Numbered from the stretch's first letter, positions 27,753-40,249 are shown. The stretch is DNA of 64,000 nt from Erythrobasidium yunnanense (GCA_001600175.1 BCJC01000004.1:1426001-1490000); one strand, 5' to 3'. Notes: a model not told the origin generated them from the letters alone. Made by a program: numbers and translations.

Positions 27753-29497
27753 CGATATTGCAATCAGACGAAGCAAGACACGGGGTATAGCGGTGTCTTT
27801 TCCGGGCGACGCAGAGCACACCACCGATACAAGCAACGTCCTAAGACTACACTAGTCCCCCGATCCTGGTGCAATGCAACGTAGGATTCTGTCGATGGGC
27901 CGTCACCCTCATGGTCTGTTTATCATAGCACGGTCTCCGCACCCAGCAGGAATGACCAAGTCGCTGGTTGATCTCTTCGTATAGGGCTATGTGCGCCCTT
28001 TGAAGTCCCTGCTGTCGATTTCGTCCCACACTATCTGCTACAGGCGTAAAAAATCGCGATATTCGGTGGGAATCAGAGCAACTAATACGGGGTCTTGAGA
28101 GCTTACGATGTCCCTCGATATATTCTTCCTTGCGTACGTTGCGGAGTAAGCTCCTCTGCTACATACACGATGGCCCGCAGGATTAAATCGATCGAGCCCT
28201 TCACCCTGAATCTCTGAACATATTTAGTAACATCTCTCAGATGTGCTGTTTCAGGGACACGCAAGGTCGCTGGCTGCGACTCATATGACTGCTATTTGTG
28301 GACCTAGAACTTGTTATTTGACAGCTTCTCGCGCGTCTTTGGCCCAATACTGCGGGGATGTCATGGTACGCATACCTGCCTACATAGAGGGACTCAGCAG
28401 ACCGCACGATCTGAACGACCCACGCCCCGAAAACTATCTATAAAATCATAATGCAAATTGCTTTGTGGTCAACATCGGCCTTCGCATGCCGGACAAAGTA
28501 GACGCACGCAAGGTTCTAGTACCTGGAACAACCCAAATATGCAAGCTGAATCTGCCCGGTGACTTGTGATTCTATCTGCTAAAATCTGGCGGGAAGACAG
28601 GTTAATCAATGTGACCACTCCTGAAGCAGTAAATCTATCTGTCCTACAGACTGCGAAGCGATGCACGAATTTTCTTACATGCAACTTTCGCCATCGAGCG
28701 AGCCAGGTGTGAGTTCGAAACAGCCTCGAAGCGTACTCCTTGTAGCCGGGCGTCTTCAGCTATACCGTCCGAGGTGGTTTCATGTTTTTCCTTCAGGCTT
28801 CAATTTACGCTGTTCGAAGCGGATCTGCCAAGGCCTCATCTGCGTAGTAAGCTCGCTAGCGGACGTTTGAGAAGGTATGCACACTCTGCGAGTACTTTGA
28901 TAGCTTGGATATGGACGTAGCTGTATGCAGTGCGGGGACCCCCAGGCCAGGCTTGTCACATGACTTTCAGATTTTGCAACAGATCGTAAAGATCGAGACA
29001 GCGACGTTCTAATTTTCAGACCGTCGACATGTTGCGATATTACCGTTTGGCTGGCGCTTGGGCGCGCACACCTCTTGTCTCAGGTGTTCTTGCTATGTGA
29101 AAGCTCAGATTGTGAATGTGGATGTGTTCTATTTGGCAGATCCGTGTAGCATGGCCTAACATAATGTCCAGGACGGACGGTATTAAGTATGCCCAGACTT
29201 GTGACAATTTAGTGATTGTCCAAGAGGCCAGAGACTGCTCCGCCTCAAATATCTCAAACCAGGCAATTGTACAGGACTGCAACCGGTTACACTATCAATA
29301 GACCCGTGAATCTCCGTCATAAAATTTATTGTACATACCATACTCGGCAAATCTCTGCAGCGATAGACTTCAGCAAGGTGCAGCACCGCCATCGTTGATT
29401 GAGGGTGAGGCACGGTAAGCGCGAAGGATGTCGAGATTCCTGCTGCCGCGTAAAGTACTTTCGGCCGGACTCATGATCGAACCTAAGTGTTCGGTTC

Positions 29498-29566
29498 AAG
29501 GGTTAAAGTTTGACCCTTATAAGGACTAAGGGGTTGTTAAACTATAAGGGTCAAAGCTCAACCCTT
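29498..29566. repeat. 24-bp inverted repeat with a 21-nt loop
   Basis: Left arm 29498-29521 and right arm 29543-29566 match at 21 of 24 positions when one is reversed. The arms carry AAGGGTT at the outside and GACCCTTATA at the inside. The loop is 29522-29542. No open frame overlaps it. Confidence 0.85.
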
Positions 29567-30624
29567 AGGACCCTTCACTCGCGATTGTGGATGCATTTGT
29601 CCCCTATGCTTTAGTCGTCTTCATGCTATTGTAAGTCTAAATCTGCCATAGTACCCTGAGCTGAAATCTTGGTACAGATGCCATGCCGTCGTTAGGTCTA
29701 CAAGAAAGCATGAGCTGGCATGATGAGTGTAACCCTCTACAGAGTATTGATCTGACGGTTTTGGACGTGCGCTTGATGCTGTGCGTTATGAGAAGGCACA
29801 TTGACGTTGTGGTGCGGAAGTCAGGTAGTCTTGTTTACAAAACATGCAGTACCGAGTATGAAATGCAACTACCGCGTGAGGATCTACTTGCGCAGATGTC
29901 CAAGGTTGCCCTAGTTGTTTATAGCTTAGACTGCACCTTTACTCTTCAGTTCTATCAAGTCAACATTTTCCAATCAAGTACGGTACAGTACGCAGACATG
30001 CTGCTGACTTGTCCAAGCCCCATGTATGGCCTTGAAAGAACTCTTCGACCTCTATTGTGGGCTTCTGAATAATCAGATTGCAGCTTTTGTTCGAGGTAGA
30101 GCTATACAGGCACGGTGTTCTGATGGAGACAGTCATCAGCGCGCTTGCTTGGTGCCTAGTGGGGAGTTCTTATATCACTCCCCAGCCAGCAGTCCGCTTC
30201 TCAATAGTAATTTGACCGTGCCTTTATATCCCGGACTGCACGTAGAGGAACAGCTTAGCAAGCATAAGAACTCTTTCACTCATCATGACACGTCCCATGC
30301 CATCGAAATATGCCGCTTGCGGACTCAGATTGCAGGTCTTATGCCGACACCAATCTCGTATTTGGTAGAGATTCGCGGCGTATAGCTGCTATGAACTCAC
30401 AAGATTTGGGTGCACAATATGTTTGTGATTGTCTGAAGTCATGAATATGATAAACTCGAGCTTATCAGGCTGGCCCACTACTATTCAGGTCGAGCTAAGG
30501 GTATTGGTAGATCGCTCGCTGGCTGCAGAGGAGACGCACGATGACGGACGCCTCCAGTCAGGTTTTTTCAGTCTGTGTGTTCTGTTCCAGCAGAATCAAT
30601 TCTGCTGTGACCGCTCAAAAATGT

Positions 30625-30743
30625 TTGAAGTCCAACGGTCGACGTTCCACGGTCGGGCACTTGAGCTTGTAGCGTTTGTGTTGTATAGTAGGCTTCTTGT
30701 CTTCATGCCATTCGTGCTGAAGACTTGAAGCAGATTTGTTGTA
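30625..30743 (+). repeat. left copy of a ~120-bp inverted repeat pair
   Basis: Reads TTGAAGTCCAACGGTCGACG at its outer edge. It matches the reverse complement of 31240-31363 along its whole length at roughly 80 percent by eye, with one gap of about 6 bases near 30661. Its inner part overlaps the first copy of the 31-bp tandem repeat. Confidence 0.8.
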
Positions 30744-30787
30744 TCTTCAGCAATACCATGCCATTCGTGTTGAAGACTTGTAGCAGA
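30704..30787 (+). repeat. two direct copies of a 31-bp motif
   Basis: Copies at 30704-30734 and 30757-30787 are offset by 53 bases and agree at 29 of 31 positions. Both begin CATGCCATTCGTG. The first copy lies inside the left arm of the long inverted repeat. Confidence 0.85.
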
Positions 30788-31239
30788 CTCTGATAGAAAA
30801 TCCTCTTAACCAGTGTGCTTACAAAAATTCCCCAAACCCTCCGGGGCAAGGACCGACTGAACTTGTTATGCACTAGACCTGCGCGATCCGGAAAATTGTG
30901 AGTTACATGGGACTCACAAAAAACGGATTCTGCGTGGATGGCGTTAATCTTGACCGAATGAGCATGATTGTACCTATCAAGTCCTAGCTCCGTGAAGTGA
31001 GTCACTGTATACCAAGCAAGTCCGGAGCCTGTAAGTCGATATATCACTGATACAAGATTAACTGACAAGCAAATCCTTCACACTCCAGCGTACCTACTTC
31101 TATCTTGTCTGAAACTGCGCTGAGACATGTCACCGGTGGTTATGGCAACCTCTGAACTCGTGAGCACATCGCTCTAGTCCACGAGGCAGCATCCCGCTGT
31201 GAACATTAAGGCTGTAACAAGTGCAGCCTAGGTCTGAGT

Positions 31240-31363
31240 GTATCAAAACCCGCTTTGAGTCTTCAGCATGAATGATATGGGGACAAGAAGCCTACAATAC
31301 GCCAGAAAGTCTACAAGCTCAAGTTCGCTACCCGACCGTTGAACGTCGACCGTTGGACTTCAA
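31240..31363 (-). repeat. right copy of the ~120-bp inverted repeat pair
   Basis: Mirror partner of 30625-30743. The two arms enclose about 500 bp without an open frame of note. The arrangement resembles a non-autonomous DNA element (MITE-like) or two short repeat copies in opposite orientation. No target-site duplication could be identified with confidence. Confidence 0.75.
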
Positions 31364-32226
31364 GCAGAGGGCCGACCACGAGAGAAGTTACTGTATGCCG
31401 AACGGGTGTGGATGCTACATTGCTTTTCCTCTGGTATGACGAGCCAGCACATAATCTCAGACTGAACCTAGTCGATCGTTATTCTGACAGTCTCTTGTTT
31501 CTCTAGTGCAGGCTGAGCAAGCAATAGGCATTACTATCGGAAGCGAGGCATTCATCGATTCTCTTTTCGAGGCTCTTACTCTCCGAAACCGATCGGTAGA
31601 TCCCGACTACGGTACTGGGCAGTACTGCGACTGATCCTATTAACACAGCCAAGGACAACATTCTGGGCTCTTCTCCCATCTGCGACGAGGTCGTAGAATC
31701 TCTTCCGCCACGACTTGATTTTCTCAGAAGTTTGCCTACAATCAGATCAAGACACATGGAACCATCCTGACTCGGATTCAACCGTCATGAGAGAACATCA
31801 ACCTCCCGGGACACGGACAGCGACCAGCTTCTGCTTTGCGTTCTGCGTCACTGGCCTGGCGCGTGATGCTGACGGCTTTGTATAAGCCACTTTGCTCATT
31901 CGTCGCTCCTCGATGTCGCTGCAAACATGGTTCAAACGATCGACACCGGCTTTTCAAACGCCAACGCCTCAGGTAGCTGCTAAGATCGCTTGGTTACATG
32001 GCGCAAAGTCAACTCCGAAGTAAGAGGTCGGCCATAGCCGGTCAGTAAGGAGCTGGTAGCTGTCCTAGAGAAGAATTACATCTGCGGACATCATTGACTC
32101 CTTGACAAGCACAGGGGACATATGAACACCCCGCGCAGATTCGTTCACCTGTCCAGAAAATTTATTCTTGAGGAGCAGTAAACGCTGGCAAGAGGGCAGC
32201 TAGTCACGTCCTGTCTGAAACAAGCA

Positions 32227-32260
32227 GGGCAGTCTTGCCCGAGCCCGGCTATTGCCGGGC
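32227..32260. repeat. two adjacent short GC-rich hairpins
   Basis: GGGCA-GTCT-TGCCC (32227-32240) is followed at once by GCCCGGC-TATT-GCCGGGC (32243-32260). Stems are perfect but short. No T-run follows, and no RNA family is recognised. Confidence 0.6.
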
Positions 32261-34168
32261 CCAAGAGGCAGTGTCTCTGAGAAAAGGGGACATCAGAGTA
32301 TCTACGGCCTGAAAAGCACGCTGCCCGAGAACCGCTCAACTTTCCATTGGGTCCAGTAGCCCCTCCCTGACAATCACAGATCCGAGGTATGCCACACATT
32401 CAAGGTCACACAATCGAGGTATGTGATGAGGCTGCTATATAAGCTTTGGTCTTGAAGGCCGACCATGGCTTTACAGTACATCTGCCAGTCCTGGAAGCTT
32501 GAGAAGGTATTCTTGGCGACAGTGTCAACACCGATAATGAGCCGCTAGCGCATGCCAAAGCTGTACCCGGCTCATTCGCCTGCTTAGTTTTGAACGGAAA
32601 GCATACTGCCTTGTACAATCTGTGGACTGCCTCTTTGTCTATTTAAGAGTCTGTTCTTACTTTAGGTGTGCAGATAGTTTCTTACACATCGAAACGCTCA
32701 TGCTCTGACTTCTGAAAGCAAGCGTTTCTTTGTAAGCTGGCTGTGTTCGAATCTGAGGTAGTTAGTCTGCTTGATCGGTAGACGGCCAAAAATTCTGCTT
32801 GTAGAGCTGGTTTGTCCTGCCAGCTTCTTTTTCCTGATGCTATTATGAACTGAAGTCCTGGAACAGGTGAGTAGTATTCTGCAATCCCATTGTTTGAGGA
32901 TCTTCGATTTTCAGCTCACCCTTCGAGGATGCCTTTCAGTCGATCTCTTGTCACAGGCCTACTCTGATGATACACGGGCCTACACTTTATACCTATATTA
33001 CATGTTAGATTGACAGATCACCTAATCTAATAGATACCAGACCATTCAGCACCAGAAAAAAAAGGGTTTTCATCATCTGGATGTAGCTGGAGCGTCAATG
33101 CTGTCCTGAGTAGCGAAAAAAAGATTGCGTAAGGATATGGTTTTCTGCTTGGCAAGTCTCGACAAATACGCATTCGACAACTACAAACATCAAGACAGCG
33201 CTTCACTCTCTATCATGAGATCGACCACTCGGTCCGTTGTTACTGAAGGCACTACTTACGTCAGGCCGTATATCCATCCTCTCGTCGACTACGTCCTAGT
33301 CAATGACACAGCCGTCACTCTCGGTAACAAGCCACAGCTGCTAACTAAAGGAGCTGGCTTATAGTACAAGATTGAAACGAATGTTCGGACGATGAGGAGA
33401 GCCTTGTACTCAAACGATATTCTGGATTGTAGATACATTGCCGGGAGAGTATGTGGCAATGACATCCATACAGACAAGATATCAAGTACTTTAACACTCT
33501 TGTTTACGAATACGCCCACCTTTTTTTCAGTCATTAGATGGCGCATGCGTCTGAACTGCCGCTGTTTTCAGCGAACGGTGGATGCGTTCAGTCGAAGGTC
33601 TGCAACTCGGGCCGGATCATCAAATTTTTGGCATACTGGAGACCATTGCCCACTTGGTTTGCAGACCTCCTAGTCTGTTTTGTTGATGTCATGACACAAC
33701 GTGCAATCAAAGTTGATTTGTCAATGGATGGTCGATATTACACAGCTTTGTCTTGTTATTTGCAGATTAGCTGTATATGTGGTACTTTGAGTGCGAGGGT
33801 AAGAAATCCTTGCGGGCATGTCTGGCTTTTAAGTGACTTCGAGGCCTAATGAACGGCATGCGCCAACATAATTTTGGACCTCTGACTAGGCTGAATCCTC
33901 GCCTGTGCAAAACTCCGACAGCCACAGACAAAGTCTCTCAAATTCCAGTATGATCTGTCGAAGATGTACGCTTTCTTTGAACTTTTCGCGCAGGGGTATG
34001 AAGACAACAATTTGATGACACGCGATACTTAAGGCTCAATTATCACTTTCTCGCCCCCTCACGCGTTCATCGGCACTTTAGACTAAGCTGGCAGTCGTGC
34101 TTTCCATACCGCTTCAAGTTTTAAAGGCCAACATTATACGGGATACCCTATATCGGTAAACTGGTGAA

Positions 34169-34207
34169 ATGCTAAAGAGCGAGAATACAACATGCTAAAG
34201 AGCGAGA
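34169..34207 (+). repeat. short tandem duplication, 23-bp period
   Basis: ATGCTAAAGAGCGAGA occurs at 34169-34184 and again, identical, at 34192-34207. Likely a recent replication slip. Confidence 0.8.
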
Positions 34208-35681
34208 TTCCGGTCGAGAAGCTATGGTATAGGCACAAGCTGTAGCCACCCGCTTCATAGTGCCGGTCGTCCGTGTCGCCAAAACCTAGTGAAAGAGCAT
34301 TTCTGCACGTGACTGTGCTCGAAACATACATTAGACCTGCTACTCAACGAGTTGACTGTGTCATTGCTGTTGGAGCAAAAAGAACTTCAAGCCGACTACC
34401 TATTCACGTATGAGAATGACTATATGAGCACAAGTAGACAATAAAAACGCACTATACGATTGAGTGAAGATGCAACTTTCTGCAAAGTCGTAATAGATTG
34501 TTGCCGAAAGAGCTGTGGGCACTGCTGGGTTTTCAGCAAGTCAGATTGATTGCACTCATACAGAATGAGCGTCCGATTGCGGTTTTATGGTACATCGTCG
34601 GACTTGTCAGTTGGCTTCCAATCACTGTGCTTCTCCCTTGCATTGATTTACACCAACTTCTTGTATTTTCCGCAAAGTACAGCCTAACACTCGCAGGCTT
34701 ACCCCAAGTTTGCAGACTCCACTTTACTTGTTCTTGCGACTCACTTTCCTATGGGTTCATTATCGAGAGCTCAGCACAGTCGAAGGCTTTCAAGGATGTA
34801 CTGAGCCTCGTGTACTCATCCGACGGCAAAGAAGAATCCTGAATAATTGCAGCATATCTATGTCGAAATGGCATATATGACCAAAGAACAATGATTAGTA
34901 GTTAACCCTTTACCTGCATGCTTAAAGAATTCTTTTTGTCTTTAGCTGCTCTTCGCCTAAAATAGCGAAAGGGGTTACAGAGGATTTGAGCCCGATGAAC
35001 ACGCAATGTGGAGGTGATTACCTCGGACCAATCACTTGTAGCGCAGGGAACAGTGTGTGGCTCTGATGAGCCGCGAGTCACCTCTTGAAGGTTGGCCTTA
35101 GAGTTTTGATGCACTGTGCATGTATCAGGGTTTATCAGCTCCTGCGTATGGTCGAATAGCATCGCCGCTTATCATAGTCCGAGCATGCTAGCCATGCTGC
35201 CGGGGTGAGTGCAGGCCAAATGACACCAAATCTGGCGAAGCTGCAGGATTTGCCGAGTTGGCAGAAAGCCTCATAGACAGTGAGCCGGCACGGAGTTCAA
35301 GCGAAGGGGTAGCGATCTTCATCGCAGGGAGCTTGAAGCTGTTTGATAGGTAGAAATATCCATCAGCCAACATCCCGGCCTGGTCCAATCCGCCCTTGAG
35401 TCAAGCCATATACACAAGTCGATGTGTTGGTGACCTTGACTCCTTGACTATGAAGGGCGACGATAGAGGAAAGCAGGTCGCTTTGAGCAGCTCAGGCCGG
35501 TAAGGTCCACGGGAAGTAGCGCGCACCAAGATGAGGTAGCATTGGGTTACAGCCAGGTTTTACGTGTTGTAACTTGTTCGTCTGTATACCAATGATGATG
35601 TACCGGTGCGTGAGGATGTCTTCGGTTGGGCAGCTGGCATTTCTCGACCGCTCTTGACTCTCGCGCTTGGCTAAAGCAGCC

Positions 35682-37563
35682 ATGGCTCTGATGCAGCATG
35701 AAGCTCTACTTCTTGCGCAAGCGTTCTACAAAGATGGTACTGCATCCTTTGATGGCGTATCGAAGTCCATGATGGGCCATCCAGCGACGGCAGGGAGACA
35801 TGGCCTTTTCAGCCCAGCGGTAAGGATGGCCGTTAGAGAAAACGATGATGGTGCCGAGTGTAGCTGACATTGTGCTATTATGCACTTGACAGGCCTGCGC
35901 ACAGCATCACCGCAACCTGTTCGCAGCTGAGCGAGTCGATAGGTGTGTCTGCAGTCCCAGCGCTCAGGAGTTGGCTTTTGAACTCTGTTGATGAGGAGCA
36001 TCACGTCGTTTCTTCCTTCAATGGATGTGTTACCTATCTATCAGCACACAACTCCCGACAGAAGCCAAACAGCCTCAATGTATGTGCGGACAGCGAACTG
36101 GGCAGCCTCATAAGCTGATGCACGACATTGACAGCTCGAACATACTTGAAACTTATTCGCAAGTACTACTATCTGCGTGAATACGAAGCCCGAGAACGAC
36201 TATGCAGGCAAGAAGAGCAGATGCGTGTGTTGTCGCGAGAGCTCTCTGAACTGGATCAAGGCCTCTGGGACTCTCGCCTCACCAACTCCTACGTCCTTAT
36301 CGAACCCTCACCAGATCCAGCCCTAGCGAAATATGCACACGTCAATTCTGCTGTTGCCGCAGCCTTCAGAACACAGGCATCGTTGACGACCAAGTCAGGA
36401 CAGAGCAGCACGGATCCAACGAGTGGGCCTCCCAGGAAAGCAACCGACAAACATGCCAGTGTCCTCTCTAATGGGCGCCCTTTGCCTGAAGATCCCAGTA
36501 GCAAGGCGGGCTGGAATCCTTCGAACTCAGCTGATGGCACTCAAAGTGGTCCAATGATGGATCAGCTAGGACATATTTCCGAGTCTATCGAGGAAGAAGG
36601 TCCTATGGGCGCGACCCTGCTAGAAGATAACAGCCAGTCGAGGTCTGGACAAGAGGACATGACCTCACGATTGACATCGACGGAGACAGCGGACAGACAT
36701 CGTAGTACAGACAAACGCGTTTCTAGTCGACCTTCGCGTCTAACTCATGCGCATGCGCAAGCCTCTCCGCAGTCGGACGCGAGCCTGATGATTGAGCAGG
36801 ATATGCACGACAGCGCACCAAATCCATCGTCAAATGACTTGGCGTCACTAGCTCCCGCAACGATGGATACTGAAGAAGATGATGAACCCAAGCGGACTGG
36901 GAAAGGTAGAAGACGCTCTTCCGCGCCTCGAGATACCAACAAACGAAGGCGAACCGAAACTCCGCAAGCCAGAGGGCACTCTCCAGCTTTGTCGGATGCT
37001 TCGCGAAACAAGAGGGTAAAGACTGAGGAAATGGAGTCTTCAGTCAGCACCCCTGGTACGTGTTTTGCAGGACTAGCAGTGAGCGAGCATCTAAGTCTAA
37101 TATTCTCCCATTGTCAAGTCGCAGATCATGAGCGGACGCCGTTTTCTGGTTCGGATGCTGGCTCATCCAGGCGTTTCCGCAACACGGCTCCTCATCTCAT
37201 TAGCCAGCTCCAAGGCAGTGTCTACTCCACCTACTTCAAAGACCCAGTCAAAGAAGGAGAGGCTGTCAATTATTTCGAGATCGTCAAAAGGCCCATGGAT
37301 CTGAAGACGCTCCTTCAGCATATCAAAGCTGGCCGTGTAGCCTCGAAGCTCGAATTTACTCGTGATATCTACCTGATCTTCGCAAATGCGATCATGTACA
37401 ATGGAGCGGATAATTACGTAGGACAAGACGCGATGGCTCTCTTCAAGGAGGCGCAAGGGTAGGTTTTGCCTCTTTTCCATTCATTGTTTACCTAACTAAT
37501 TTCTTTGTCTTATCAAACAGACTCTTACAAGTGTTAGAACAGGCTGAAAGTCGCCTTCTGTAG
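35682..37563 (+). CDS. BRD8/Bdc1-like bromodomain subunit (NuA4-type complex)
   Basis: The first exon, MALMQHEALLLAQAFYKDGT, has the SANT-like start typical of BRD8/Bdc1. A second exon reads ACAQHHRNLFAAERVD. The long main exon begins with the coiled-coil-like YLKLIRKYYYLREYEARERL and RQEEQMRVLSRELSEL. A Ser/Thr/acidic linker with basic nuclear-signal clusters (KRTGKGRRRSSAPRDTNKRR) follows. A BRD8-type bromodomain ends the protein: VYSTYFKDPVKEGEAVNYFE, IVKRPMDLKTLLQHIKAG and FANAIMYNG (acetyl-lysine pocket Asn). The last intron joins EAQG to LLQVLEQAESRLL. In fission yeast Bdc1 is a stable NuA4 subunit, and BRD8 is its animal counterpart in TIP60. The intron between the second and main exons (from about 35940 to 36134) has an uncertain donor; GTGTCT at about 35943 keeps frame. 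Confidence 0.8.
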
Positions 37564-37774
37564 CTTTAGCCATTAGACCTGAGGTTGCTGTTCCTTCCGT
37601 CGTGTCGTTGTCAAACTATCTATTCGAGGACCAGGAAGTATGTGTAATAGTGGAAGGTGTTGCATATCATATCATAACGTCCAAACTGATATACAATCCT
37701 AAATAGCAAATTGAACATTGATCTTTAACCGACTTCTAATCGTGATCTGCAGGACTGGCAGCTTCATAAGAGGC

Positions 37775-38876
37775 ATGTCGTTTAGCGACAACCAGAACCT
37801 GTTCCCAGACTGGCTCAGCTTTTCGGACGCCTTTGGCGAGAGCAGCCCGTCGACCGCCAGTCCGGCCTCGCAGACAAGTCCAGCGGGGCAGAACGTCTCT
37901 GGTCCTGCGATTGCATCTACATCCACGTCTAGAGTTCCTGCATCTGCATCTACATCCACTTCTGTGCGGGCATACGCTCGTCAGCCGAGTACAAGCGGTC
38001 GGAGTTCTGAGAAAGCGACTTCGCAAGCAACGGCAGACGCCAGACGTAGCAAGAAAAGGCGAGAATGGTCGAAAGAAGAGAGAGCAGAGCATGCAACGAT
38101 AGAGAAGAAAAGAAGGGAGGACTTTAACGATTCCCTCATGGTAGGTCTGCTTTGTGACTCTGTAACGACACGCCAAGAAGGCTCGCTAATGTTTGATGTT
38201 TCTGATGTACAGGATCTTGCTCGCAATCTTCCCAAGATGAAGGGTGTTAAACGTCTCAACAAACACAATGTAATCCGGGCGGCTGCTGAGCATGCGAAGC
38301 AAGAGCATCGCATCATTGTGGAAGCTCTTCCCGATATAGCTGCGTTGACAATGGAACGAGATGCACTGCTGCGCGAACTCAACGATATGCGGGCAAGAGC
38401 AGGTCTCAACACGATAGCGAAGCGGGTCGAGGCTTCAGCCAACTTGACTAGGCTATTTCAAGTCGAGGCGGAAACCTTTGGTACATTTACGGACGCTGTC
38501 TTTGGGGGTGTGGATGATGAACGCATGGAGGAAGACAGTGCAGGTGCTGGGAGTGTCACGAACGTTGCGCCTCAGCAAAGTACCTTCCTGCAGCAAGTGC
38601 CAACGACAGAAACTCAGAGCCTGGGCGTGTATCCATCAGCGAGTCAGACGACCTTCAACAACGCCTACCCAGGTCTGAGCTTCTCGCCGGTAGCTCTCTC
38701 CCCTATGACGACTTTCCTCAACAGCCAAGTAAGTCGATTATAGTTTTTCTGACGACATATCACTGATGCCTATTTATGTAACGTCAATGCAGGACCTTTA
38801 TAATTCGAGTCTTACTCAGTTCGATACGCGGAAGTTTCCCAATGACAATACAAGCAGTCGCGAAACATTTGGCTAG
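37775..38876 (+). CDS. bHLH transcription factor
   Basis: The ATG at 37775 starts MSFSDNQNLFPDWLSFSDAF, an acidic/aromatic start that could activate transcription. Ser/Thr repeats follow. The basic region and first helix are EERAEHATIEKKRREDFNDSLM; the conserved H-x3-E-KKRR fits E-box contact. An intron of about 73 nt lies in the loop side of helix 1. The next exon gives DLARNLPKMKGVKRLNKHNV and helix 2 IRAAAEHAKQEHRII, followed by a possible leucine-rich extension (LTMERDALLRELNDMRARAG). A second intron precedes the last exon, which ends SSRETFG. The target and pathway are not visible. It is not clearly a sterol-regulator type, because the Tyr for Arg change of SREBPs is not seen. Confidence 0.8.
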
Positions 38877-40249
38877 AATGCGCCAATGAAGCTGCGTGTC
38901 TGGCCATAGTGATCAGATTGTCTTAATGACTGGTTCGCTGGTCACTTATTTGCACAAGAAGACGGACAAAATCAAGCACGCTATGAATAGCGAGCTACAC
39001 CCGCTCGATCCTGGGCTGGGTCGCGTACTGACCTCAGTCTGAGCGGGTGGCTGCTGCCAGCAGCCTTCGACTTTATTCTGGATAGCCCTGTGGGCCACCT
39101 TCGGTCATGCGATTCGACGCTCTTCCGGGGACGCATGACGCTCCACAAGCCACGCAAGGTACTGGGTCAAGTCCGAGTACTGCTGGAAGGGCTTTACAGT
39201 TCCAGCTATATGTTCCAGAAGCGGAGCTGGGAAAAGTGCGCAAGATTCAATCGACTTGCCCACACGCTTTTGCCCCAATGTCAAGACTGCGAGCTCATCC
39301 TCTCTATCAGATCCAGCCAGCTTGAACGCGGGAACGGCTGCGCATACGATGCTTGACGGGTCATCTTGGTCCCATTTTGATGGTGCTTAGGTTAAGCTAT
39401 CATCACGCTCAGTCTAGGGAGCATGGAAGTGTGGCAGAATGTAGGCGACAGAAGTTAATCTGGCAAAGACAGGACCGCTCAACCTGAGCAGAGGGGAGCC
39501 TAGCATTGGAGACTCTGCTCCTTGTATTATTTCTGCATTAAAAGTTCCCTAGGCTCCTTGCATTGATCATTGCATTGTGCTAGAACAAGCATTTACAGCG
39601 AGCTGCATAGCTCCTGTCGAAAAGACAACTTGACCTATTCCAGCATATGATCTACAGTTATTTTGATAGAAGTCTTTCCATTGCTTCAGGCCCAATGCAA
39701 GCCACAGCTGTTGCTGACAGAGTAGTTTACCAGTACACGCGCACATCATAGGTCGATATCATAGAATGATGGTTAACAGACACTGCCATTGACGCGCTAC
39801 CTAATGGACGCTCGTTCGCCGGGTGAGCCTCGTTGTGCGATGGCTGTTCCCTGATAATCGGCAAGAGTGACAATACTTTCGTGGCCTTGACGTGCTGCTC
39901 CGGACGTCTCGGTCTTTCTAGATGTCCTTATTTTCTGTTCTCAGACCTGCTCTCCAAAGAAGCGAGGTCGATCTGTTGCTAGTCCTCCACACGGAACAGA
40001 TGCAGCTGCAGAAAGCATTGTAAAGCCCAAGGTTCCTTATGGGTTTAGCTGTGGCAGGGATCGGTGCAGAAATTGTGCTTCAGAGGGCGTCCGAGCGGGA
40101 TTGACAACACCTCTGGATGCCTTCTCACTAGCTTACTGCATGATTGAACCAGTGTCATTCGTTGGCAAGAGATATCGCGACTTGACGGGTCGGCGCTGAG
40201 GTTGCCGGACTTTCGATACTTTTCAACACATCGAGGTAGCCTTGCCATC
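38877..40249. other. intergenic region of about 1.4 kb, no supported gene
   Basis: The longest frames (39090-39356 and the overlapping 39107-39325) show no family signature. No repeat stands out. The region presumably contains the bHLH gene's 3' end and the ETF-alpha promoter; a non-coding or lineage-specific gene cannot be excluded. Confidence 0.4.

Larger units (their letters stand above)
27753..35681. other. gene-poor region of about 7.9 kb
   Basis: No reading frame in this stretch resembles a known protein, and none joins by plausible introns into a convincing gene. The longest are 390 bases (29683-30072) and 366 bases (30703-31068), about what chance gives. By eye it is richer in A/T than the flanks and has several poly-A/T runs (for example near 33055 and 33115). 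It contains a hairpin (29498-29566), a 31-bp tandem pair (30704-30787), a long inverted repeat pair (30625-31363), twin GC hairpins (32227-32260) and a 23-bp tandem copy (34169-34207). No reverse transcriptase, integrase, transposase or capsid-like protein was recognised. It may be a decayed repeat zone, a regional centromere or a site of non-coding transcription; the sequence alone does not decide. Confidence 0.6.

Noticed and set aside
28700-28730. T-loop-like word (GAGTTCGAAAC) suggesting a tRNA gene
   Set aside because: The five bases on each side do not pair, and no acceptor or anticodon stem is found nearby. The same holds for the TTCGAAT word near 32748.
29683-30072. 129-residue open frame in the gene desert
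   Set aside because: No recognisable motif, and the overlapping and neighbouring frames are of similar length. Chance frames of this size are expected in 8 kb. No convincing splice join to the next frame (30026-30385).
30625-31363. CRISPR-like or satellite array
   Set aside because: Only two copies in opposite orientation and one 31-bp pair; no regular spacing.
27753-35681. Retroelement or DNA transposon coding remains in the desert
   Set aside because: I looked for reverse transcriptase, integrase and transposase signatures in the open frames and recognised none. Only the inverted repeat pair is suggestive.
39090-39356. Open frame downstream of the bHLH gene
   Set aside because: Two overlapping frames of similar length, no family signature, and the bHLH gene already has a good stop at 38876.
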